From Marinobacterium rhizophilum DSM 18822 (GTDB lineage Bacteria > Pseudomonadota > Gammaproteobacteria > Pseudomonadales > Balneatricaceae): a DNA stretch of 64,000 bases. The position numbers were made by a program, and so were the translations under genes. The notes under the pieces are model-generated. The model was not told where the DNA came from. It searched no databases and saw nothing but the letters and a program-made list of their open reading frames with translations. Of the stretch, positions 58,460-64,000 are shown in pieces. The DNA lies in the NCBI RefSeq assembly GCF_000378045.1, contig NZ_KB899089.1, positions 337,959-401,958 of the forward strand, given 5' to 3'. How positions within the stretch are numbered: the stretch's first letter is position 1; each line of letters starts with the position of its first letter.

Positions 58460-59092
58460 ATGATTAGAAAACTCTGTGTTGGCCTGCTGGCGATGATGAT
58501 GTCACTGACGGTCTGGGCGGCCGAGGCTGAACCTTTCCAGGATGGCGTGCAGTACGAAACGCTGCCCTTTGCCGTGAAAACGGCCGATCCGACACGGGTC
58601 GAAGTGACCGAGATGTTTGGTTACCTGTGTCCGCACTGCAACAGTTTTGAACCGCTGGTGGCGGGCTGGCACAAGCGCCAGGATGCCGATGTGCAGTTCG
58701 TGCGCATTCCCGTGGTCTTTGGGCGCAGCTGGGAGCCGTTTGCCCGCGCCTATTACACCGCCGAGCTGATGGATGTGGTCGACAAGAGCCATCAGCAGAT
58801 GTTCGATGCGATCCACCTGAACAAGCAGCGTTTTTCCAAGCAGGAGGATCTGGTTGAGTTTTATGGCAAACTGGGTGTCGATCGCGATAAGTTCGGCAAG
58901 CTGATGAACTCTTTTGCCGTCAATACCAAGCTGAACCAGGGTGAGTCCAAGGCGCGCAGTTACGAGATCACCGGCGTGCCGACCATGGTGGTCAATGGCA
59001 AGTACCGCGTCACGGCGGGCTCGGCTGGCGGCCACAAGCAGATGCTGGAAGTGGTTGATTACCTTGTCGAGAAAGAGCGCAAGTCAATGTGA
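58460..59092 (+). CDS. dsbA: Thiol:disulfide interchange protein DsbA
   Basis: 210 residues, signal peptide to VWA (~20). Thioredoxin fold with catalytic CPHC at 57-60 and cis-proline in TGVPTMVVNGKY. Oxidises cysteines of exported proteins; the cysteine-rich exported protein encoded at 34552 is one possible client. Followed by a terminator. Confidence 0.95.
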   Translation: MIRKLCVGLLAMMMSLTVWAAEAEPFQDGVQYETLPFAVKTADPTRVEVTEMFGYLCPHCNSFEPLVAGWHKRQDADVQFVRIPVVFGRSWEPFARAYYTAELMDVVDKSHQQMFDAIHLNKQRFSKQEDLVEFYGKLGVDRDKFGKLMNSFAVNTKLNQGESKARSYEITGVPTMVVNGKYRVTAGSAGGHKQMLEVVDYLVEKERKSM

Positions 59093-59109
59093 CACCTGGC
59101 TTGAATTAC

Positions 59110-59140
59110 AAAAGCCGTCGGCATCGTCCGGCGGCTTTTG
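59110..59140 (+). terminator. Terminator after dsbA
   Basis: AAAAGCCGTCGG pairs with CCGGCGGCTTTT (one U-G), loop CATCGT. Confidence 0.85.
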
Positions 59141-59217
59141 TGTTTCTGGCCCCTGGCAATGCGGTTATTGATGCGCGTTTCTTTACCTGTTCGCGACCAG
59201 CAGGCACACTTGGGCGC

Positions 59218-59242
59218 GGCGAGGTTTGACCCTCGCCTTTTA
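59218..59242 (+). terminator. Terminator-like hairpin in the ubiB leader
   Basis: GGCGAGG (59218-59224) pairs with CCTCGCC (59231-59237), then TTTTAGTTTTAG. It stands 32 nt before the ubiB start and 80 nt after the dsbA terminator, so it may end a short transcript or attenuate ubiB. Confidence 0.6.
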
Positions 59243-59273
59243 GTTTTAGTCAGTCAGACAGGATTCCCTACAG

Positions 59274-60905
59274 GTGCGACGACTTCTGCGCATAGTTAAG
59301 ATTGCTCGAGTGTTGGCCCGCTATCGGCTGGATACCGTTTTTGATCAGGTGCCGCTGCCCTGGTATATGCGGCTGTGTCTGCGTCTGCTGCCCTGGCGTT
59401 ATTTTATTGCTGTGAAGCGGCCCCAGGGAGAGCGCCTGCGCCTGGCGCTCGAAGCACTGGGGCCGGTGTTCATAAAGTTTGGCCAGATGCTCTCGACCAG
59501 GCGAGACCTGCTGCCCGATGAGATCGCACTTGAGTTGCAACGGCTGCAGGATCAGGTGCCGCCCTTTCCCGGTGAGGCGGCGCGCCTGATCGTGGAAAAG
59601 GCGCTGGGTCAGAGTGTGAACGAGCTATTTACACGTTTTGACTCCCAGCCGCTGGCCTCGGCTTCGGTGGCTCAGGTGCATGTCGCCCGCCTGCACAGTG
59701 GCCGTGATGTGGTCGTGAAGGTTGTTCGCCCCGGTATTGAGCGCACGATTCGCAAGGACGTTGATCTGCTTTACACCTTCGCCCAGTTGTTGCAGTGGGC
59801 CTGGCCGGAGGGGCGCAGGCTGCGTCCGGTCGAGGTGGTTCGCGAGTATGAGCAGACGATTTTTGACGAGCTTGATTTGCGCAAGGAAGCGGCCAATGGC
59901 TCGCAGCTGCGACGTAACTTCGAACAGTCCGAGATTCTCTATATCCCCGAAATCTTCTGGGATCTGACGCGCCAAAGCGTGCTGGTCATGGAGCGGATCG
60001 AGGGAATTCCGGTGGCGGATGTTGTGCAGCTGCAGGCTCAGAACACCGATATGAAGGCCCTCGCCGAGCGTGGTGTCGAGATCTTCTTCACTCAGGTGTT
60101 TCGGGACAGCTTCTTCCATGCGGACATGCACCCCGGCAATATCTTTGTGTCGCGCGAGACCCCGTCACAGCCCCAGTACCTGGCAGTTGATTTCGGGATC
60201 GTTGGTTCGTTGACCCCGGAGGATCAAAACTACCTGGCCCGTAACTTCCTGGCGTTCTTCAAGCGCGATTACCGGCAGGTGGCGCAGCTACACATTGATT
60301 CCGGCTGGGTACCACCGGACACCAATCTGTACGCATTTGAAACAGCCATTCGCAGTGTCTGCGAACCTATATTCGAAAAGCCCTTAAAAGATATTTCCTT
60401 TGGTCAGGTGCTACTGGGGCTGTTCCAGACCGCGCGCCGCTTCAATATGGAAGTACAGCCCCAGCTGGTGCTGTTGCAGAAGACGCTGCTCAATGTCGAG
60501 GGGCTGGGGCGGCAGCTGTACCCGGAGCTTGATCTGTGGAAAACCGGCAAGCCCTATCTCGAAACCTGGATGAAGAACCGTGTGGGCCCCAAGGCGCTGT
60601 TACGTACGGTGAAAGAGCAGGCACCGGAGTGGCTGGACAAGCTGCCCCACATGCCGCAGCTGGTCTTCGATGCGCTGCAGCAGATCAAGCGTATGGATAC
60701 CAATCAGCGTGTGCAGCAACAGCTCGTCCTGCAAGCGCAAGAGGTCGCCGCACGGCGTCGCCGGCGGGCCCGCGCCGGTGGTGTGCTGCTGTTGGTGCTG
60801 GCCGTCGTGCTGGGGGCGGGTGATCTGGATCCCTGGCTGCAGCATCTTTCGGCCCCGGGGTGGCTGATGGCTGCCGGTGGCTTTTATCTGCTACTAATGC
60901 ACTAG
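59274..60905 (+). CDS. ubiB: UbiB-type atypical kinase for ubiquinone synthesis
   Basis: 543 residues from GTG 59274, matching the family start [20 protein letters not shown]. The KxGQ motif that blocks protein-kinase activity is in [20 protein letters not shown]; later [12 protein letters not shown] and [10 protein letters not shown] are the catalytic and Mg2+ loops. Two C-terminal membrane helices (~498-540). ATPase needed for aerobic ubiquinone synthesis. Confidence 0.95.
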   Translation: MRRLLRIVKIARVLARYRLDTVFDQVPLPWYMRLCLRLLPWRYFIAVKRPQGERLRLALEALGPVFIKFGQMLSTRRDLLPDEIALELQRLQDQVPPFPGEAARLIVEKALGQSVNELFTRFDSQPLASASVAQVHVARLHSGRDVVVKVVRPGIERTIRKDVDLLYTFAQLLQWAWPEGRRLRPVEVVREYEQTIFDELDLRKEAANGSQLRRNFEQSEILYIPEIFWDLTRQSVLVMERIEGIPVADVVQLQAQNTDMKALAERGVEIFFTQVFRDSFFHADMHPGNIFVSRETPSQPQYLAVDFGIVGSLTPEDQNYLARNFLAFFKRDYRQVAQLHIDSGWVPPDTNLYAFETAIRSVCEPIFEKPLKDISFGQVLLGLFQTARRFNMEVQPQLVLLQKTLLNVEGLGRQLYPELDLWKTGKPYLETWMKNRVGPKALLRTVKEQAPEWLDKLPHMPQLVFDALQQIKRMDTNQRVQQQLVLQAQEVAARRRRRARAGGVLLLVLAVVLGAGDLDPWLQHLSAPGWLMAAGGFYLLLMH

Positions 60906-60989
60906 TCGTGCAGCCGTTGTGGCTTGGCGTAAACAGGGGCTTCGGTTATTCTTGCCTGCTCCAGTCGGATTTAGGTTCAAATATAAGTT

Positions 60990-61400
60990 ATGTCAGAACT
61001 CTGGCTCGATCAGGTGAAATGGAATAACGATGGCCTGGTTCCCGCCATCGCTCAGGACTACCAGAGCGGTCATATATTGATGGTGGCCTGGATGAATCGT
61101 GAGGCGCTTCAGTTAACGGTTGAGGAGCAACGGGGCATCTACTGGTCACGCTCGCGGCAAAAACTGTGGCGCAAGGGCGAAGAGTCCGGCCATATTCAGC
61201 AGCTGCATGAGATTCGTCTTGATTGCGACGGCGATGTGATTCTGCTCAAGGTTGAACAGTTGGGTGGAATTGCCTGTCATACAGGGCGTGAAAGCTGCTT
61301 TTACAGCGTGCTGGAAGGCGGTCACTGGGTTCCGGTAGATCCCGTGCTCAAAGAGCCGGGCGCCATTTATACAAAAACCGAGAATTCGATAGATGAATGA
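60990..61400 (+). CDS. hisI: Phosphoribosyl-AMP cyclohydrolase
   Basis: 136 residues; [15 protein letters not shown] and the metal site [20 protein letters not shown] (three Cys-type ligands with later [10 protein letters not shown]) are diagnostic. Opens the adenine ring in histidine synthesis. Stands free of hisE as in Pseudomonas and overlaps it by 8 nt. Confidence 0.95.
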   Translation: MSELWLDQVKWNNDGLVPAIAQDYQSGHILMVAWMNREALQLTVEEQRGIYWSRSRQKLWRKGEESGHIQQLHEIRLDCDGDVILLKVEQLGGIACHTGRESCFYSVLEGGHWVPVDPVLKEPGAIYTKTENSIDE

Positions 61401-61725
61401 CGTTTTGCAACAACTCGGTGTTTTACTGGAAGAACGAAAATCTGCTGCGGCCGATAGCTCCTATGTAGCGAGTCTGCATGCCAAGGGTCTGAACAAGATT
61501 CTGGAAAAGGTTGGAGAGGAGGCTACTGAAACACTGCTGGCCGCCAAGGACGCCAGTGTCAGTGGTGATAACACTGATCTGGTATATGAAACGGCGGACC
61601 TGTGGTTTCACAGCCTGGTCATGCTGTCCCACCTGGGAGAATCTCCTCAGGCGGTACTGGATGAATTGTCCCGTCGCTTCGGTCTGTCCGGGTTGGACGA
61701 AAAAGCCGCCCGCAGCAAGGACTGA
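61393..61725 (+). CDS. hisE: Phosphoribosyl-ATP pyrophosphohydrolase
   Basis: 110 residues of the MazG-like all-helical fold; [19 protein letters not shown] and [20 protein letters not shown] carry the acidic metal-binding ExxE and ExxD residues. Precedes HisI in the pathway; their genes overlap. Confidence 0.94.
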   Translation: MNDVLQQLGVLLEERKSAAADSSYVASLHAKGLNKILEKVGEEATETLLAAKDASVSGDNTDLVYETADLWFHSLVMLSHLGESPQAVLDELSRRFGLSGLDEKAARSKD

Positions 61726-61728
61726 CCG

Positions 61729-62064
61729 GTGACAGGCTGTATTTTTTGCCGTATTGCGCGGCATGAAGCACCAGCCAATGTGTTGTATGAAGACGAACAG
61801 ATCATAGCGTTCAGGGACCGGGCACCCAAGGCGCCTGTGCATCTTCTGGTGGTGCCCAAGAAGCATATTTGCAACTTGGCTGGCCTGGAGTCACAGGATC
61901 AAAGTTTGATTGCCCACATAATGATGAAATTACCGCAGATAGCGCGGCTGAGTGGCCTTGATGATGGCTTTCGCACGGTGACCAATACAGGTCCTGGCGG
62001 GCGTCAGGAGGTCTACCACCTGCATTTTCATATTCTTGGTGGCGGCAAGTTGCCTGCCATGTGA
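61729..62064 (+). CDS. hinT: HIT-family nucleotide-binding protein (HinT-like)
   Basis: 111 residues from GTG 61729, three nt after hisE. The histidine triad is complete in VYHLHFHILGG. HinT hydrolyses purine phosphoramidates such as AMP-lysine. Same position between hisE and tatA as in Pseudomonads. Confidence 0.9.
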   Translation: MTGCIFCRIARHEAPANVLYEDEQIIAFRDRAPKAPVHLLVVPKKHICNLAGLESQDQSLIAHIMMKLPQIARLSGLDDGFRTVTNTGPGGRQEVYHLHFHILGGGKLPAM

Positions 62065-62079
62065 TTCGGGAGAGATGTT

Positions 62080-62340
62080 ATGGGTTTTGGTGGTATTAGC
62101 GTTTGGCAGTTGCTTATCGTACTCGCGATTCTCCTGTTGCTGTTTGGCACCAAGAAGCTGCGCAACATCGGTGGTGACCTTGGTGGGGCCCTGAAAGGTT
62201 TCAAGAAAGCGATGTCGGATGATAGCGAAGACGCTAAGGATCCGAAGAAGCTCGACAAGGAGGAAGACGCCCAGTTCTCCAGCAAGGTTGATGCGGCGCA
62301 GAAAGAAGCTGTCAAAGACGACAAAAAGGCTGATCAATAA
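62080..62340 (+). CDS. tatA: Sec-independent translocase subunit TatA
   Basis: 86 residues: one N-terminal membrane helix ([18 protein letters not shown]), the [20 protein letters not shown] amphipathic helix and a charged tail. Forms the size-fitting pore of the Tat system. The TakP-like binding protein in this window has a Tat-like signal. Confidence 0.96.
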   Translation: MGFGGISVWQLLIVLAILLLLFGTKKLRNIGGDLGGALKGFKKAMSDDSEDAKDPKKLDKEEDAQFSSKVDAAQKEAVKDDKKADQ

Positions 62341-62357
62341 GCCATACGGGCCCCTGA

Positions 62358-62720
62358 ATGTTCGATATAGGCTTTGCTGAGCTGCTCATTGTTGCTGTGG
62401 TTGCGTTACTGGTGCTGGGGCCGGAGAAGCTCCCGACTGCCGTGCGTACCCTCGGGTTGTGGGTAGGGAAATTCCGCCGTACGGTGAGTGGCATCCAGTC
62501 CGAGATCTCGGAAGAATTACGGCTGGATGAGTTGCGCCGCAACGCCGCCATCGAGAAAGAGCGGCTAGATGAAGAACTCACCGAAATGAAAACCCCCTTT
62601 AAGTCTGTCCAGCCAAAGGCGAGCAGTGCGGCGCCCCTTGATGATAGCCAGGCCGCTCGCGCTGAGCCGGACGCGACACCAGGCAGTAACGCCGCGTCAA
62701 CTGACAGAGCGCAGCCCTGA
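62358..62720 (+). CDS. tatB: Sec-independent translocase subunit TatB
   Basis: 120 residues; MFDIGFAELLIVAVVALLVL with the family Glu in the helix, then GPEKLPTAVRTLGLWVGKFR. Receives folded twin-arginine substrates with TatC. Overlaps tatC by one base. Confidence 0.95.
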   Translation: MFDIGFAELLIVAVVALLVLGPEKLPTAVRTLGLWVGKFRRTVSGIQSEISEELRLDELRRNAAIEKERLDEELTEMKTPFKSVQPKASSAAPLDDSQAARAEPDATPGSNAASTDRAQP

Positions 62721-63502
62721 TGAGCAAGTTGAATGAGCCGGTGTCCGGACAGGACGAAGAGCAGCCGCTGATTTCTCATCTGGTTGAGCTGCGCCAGCGG
62801 CTTATCTGGGCGTTGCTGACAGTCATGCTCGTATTTCTGAGCCTGTTCTATTTCGCCAACGACCTGTATGCCTATCTGTCGAAACCGTTAACTGCGCTGC
62901 TGCCCGCTGGCACCAGCATGATTGCAACGGATGTGACCTCGCCATTTTTCGCACCCTTCAAGCTAACGCTGGTGTTGTCGATATTTGCGGCCATGCCTTT
63001 TATCCTGCACCAGATCTGGGGCTTTATTGCGCCGGGCTTGTACAGCCATGAGCGCCGTATTGCGATACCGCTACTGGTATCCAGCATTGCGCTCTTTTAT
63101 AGCGGCATTGCGTTTGCTTACTATGTTGTCTTTCCGCTGATCTTTGGTTTCTTTACCAGCGTAGGACCCGAGAACGTCGCGGTAATGACCGATATCAGTA
63201 GCTACCTCAATTTCGTACTTAAGCTTTTTTTTGCTTTTGGCATCGTGTTTGAGATTCCCATTGCGACCTTGCTGATTATCTGGAGCGGTGTTTCCACGGT
63301 AGAGAGCCTGGTCAGCAAGCGCGCCTATGTCGTGGTGGCCTGTTTTGTCGTGGGCATGCTGCTGACGCCGCCTGATGTGATTTCTCAAAGTCTGCTTGCA
63401 CTGCCCATGTGGCTGTTGTTTGAGCTGGGTATCCTTCTGGGCAGAGTGATTGTGCGCAAGCCGCATGAGGAAGATGATGCTGACACCGACGTGCCGGATT
63501 AA
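62720..63502 (+). CDS. tatC: Sec-independent translocase subunit TatC
   Basis: 260 residues, six membrane helices. Signal-peptide recognition region HLVELRQRLIWALLTVM near the start, PFILHQIWGFIAPGLYSHER, and LLTPPDVISQSLLALPMWLLFE near the end. Last gene of hisI-hisE-hinT-tatABC. Confidence 0.97.
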   Translation: MSKLNEPVSGQDEEQPLISHLVELRQRLIWALLTVMLVFLSLFYFANDLYAYLSKPLTALLPAGTSMIATDVTSPFFAPFKLTLVLSIFAAMPFILHQIWGFIAPGLYSHERRIAIPLLVSSIALFYSGIAFAYYVVFPLIFGFFTSVGPENVAVMTDISSYLNFVLKLFFAFGIVFEIPIATLLIIWSGVSTVESLVSKRAYVVVACFVVGMLLTPPDVISQSLLALPMWLLFELGILLGRVIVRKPHEEDDADTDVPD

Positions 63503-63535
63503 CAGGCCGCACAGTGAGAGCTGAGCCGTAATATT

Positions 63536-63564
63536 AAAAGGGCGCCCCTAATGGGCGCCCTTTT
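63536..63564 (+). terminator. Terminator after tatC
   Basis: AAAAGGGCGCCC pairs perfectly with GGGCGCCCTTTT, loop CTAAT; CTTTTAT follows. Strong. Confidence 0.93.
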
Positions 63565-63710
63565 CTTTTATGGGGCTTTTGATATGGAGCTGCTGGCGAT
63601 TGTTATCGGCTCGGTCCGGTTTTATTCACGGGGCTTTGGCAGGCTCATGAGTGTTAATGGTTAACTGTTGTTTGTTATTTAAACCAATTATGCGCTTCGA
63701 GGCGTTTTTC

Positions 63711-63732
63711 AGGCCCGGATTCGGCCTTTTTT
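63711..63732 (+). terminator. Terminator-like hairpin before the tandem promoters
   Basis: AGGCC and GGCCT pair around CGGATTC, with six T in all. It could insulate the following promoters from upstream transcription. From 63565 to 63710 I see no gene. Confidence 0.55.
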
Positions 63733-63763
63733 CACTTTCCGGGCATTATTTTCAAAAGGGCTG

Positions 63764-63791
63764 TTGACTCTCCGCTGGGGGAATGTAGAAT
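63764..63791 (+). promoter_or_regulatory. Strong promoter 1 of a stable-RNA operon
   Basis: TTGACT (63764-63769), 16-nt spacer, TAGAAT (63786-63791), then GCGCACCTC, a GC-rich discriminator of the kind that makes rRNA and tRNA promoters sensitive to ppGpp. Confidence 0.75.
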
Positions 63792-63949
63792 GCGCACCTC
63801 GCTTAGGGAGAGCGGCTTTAACGGCCCTCAAGCAGAGCGAGCAAGTCGGAAGTAAATGGTTGATTTTCTTGTAAAATTAACCGGCGTTATCGACTTGTGA
63901 GTCACCCTGTTTTCCACGCGGCTCCGGCCACGAAAGTTGAAAAAAAGGG

Positions 63950-63977
63950 TTGACTTAAAACACTGAGTCGCTAGAAT
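63950..63977 (+). promoter_or_regulatory. Strong promoter 2 of a stable-RNA operon
   Basis: TTGACT (63950-63955), 16-nt spacer, TAGAAT (63972-63977), then ATGCGCCTC. Nearly the same as promoter 1, 186 nt upstream. An A-tract GAAAAAAAGGG just before the -35 may act as an UP-like element. Tandem P1/P2 promoters of this kind precede rRNA operons; the genes lie past the window. Confidence 0.75.
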
Positions 63978-64000
63978 ATGCGCCTCACTTGAGACACGGG

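Noticed and set aside
63584..63664. 26-codon frame after tatC
   Set aside because: No ribosome site and no recognisable feature; too short to support.

Overview
The window is a 64 kb chromosomal stretch of a heterotrophic, probably marine, gammaproteobacterium of the Oceanospirillales/Pseudomonadales type. A Marinobacterium-like genus is my best guess, with low confidence. The basis is gene order and protein style: parB followed by the atp operon, glmU-glmS, Pseudomonas-type long PstC/PstA, an APH-fold homoserine kinase beside polA, the polA-engB-cytochrome c4-dsbA block, and ubiB-hisI-hisE-hinT-tatABC. No phage, insertion sequence or CRISPR array is visible; most of the window is ordinary core genome.

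Layout. 1-7.6 kb: 3' end of parB, then the nine-gene F1Fo ATP synthase operon atpIBEFHAGDC with a clear sigma70 promoter, an internal hairpin between atpA and atpG, and a terminator. 7.6-12.4 kb: a TrmB-type regulator, glmU and glmS (ending in an unoccupied attTn7 site) and a TerB-like protein. 12.4-15.3 kb: divergent puuB-like oxidase and puuA-like gamma-glutamylpolyamine synthetase (polyamine catabolism). 15.3-22.2 kb: Fur-box-controlled ferric-siderophore uptake: binding protein, two permeases, ATPase and TonB-dependent receptor. The ATPase gene is preceded by four tandem ~179-bp partial copies of its own 5' end, the strangest structure in the window. 22.3-27.0 kb: Lrp-type regulator, 4-hydroxyphenylpyruvate dioxygenase, an NSS-family transporter and an amino-acid dehydrogenase, together an aromatic amino-acid uptake and degradation set. 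27.3-30.2 kb: an FMN glutamate-synthase-like protein, a small charged protein and HexR. 30.4-33.5 kb: a TakP-like TRAP transporter whose binding-protein gene faces the membrane-subunit genes. 33.6-37.2 kb: DUF416 protein, small membrane and exported proteins, an NADPH:quinone-reductase-like enzyme and cysZ.

37.2-48.6 kb holds the phosphate system, interrupted by ubiquinone genes: phoB-phoR, ubiC-ubiA, a DUF1415 gene, and pstSCAB-phoU. Both phoB and pstS have a Pho box placed exactly 10 nt before a -10 element, so phosphate starvation should induce both. A perfect 15-bp stem with a GNRA loop lies between pstS and pstC. 48.7-53.8 kb: a hotdog thioesterase, a methyltransferase, uvrD, thrB and a DUF2782 protein. 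53.8-59.1 kb: polA, then a candidate sRNA with a sigmaE/AlgU-type promoter in the Spot 42/ErsA position, engB, cytochrome c4 and dsbA. 59.2-63.6 kb: ubiB, hisI, hisE, hinT, tatA, tatB, tatC. The last 430 bases contain a terminator-like hairpin and two strong tandem promoters with GC-rich discriminators, as found in front of rRNA operons; the transcribed genes lie beyond the window.

The best candidates for something undescribed are the fecE-derived tandem array (18.4-19.2 kb) and the sRNA candidate in the polA-engB gap (56.65-56.81 kb).
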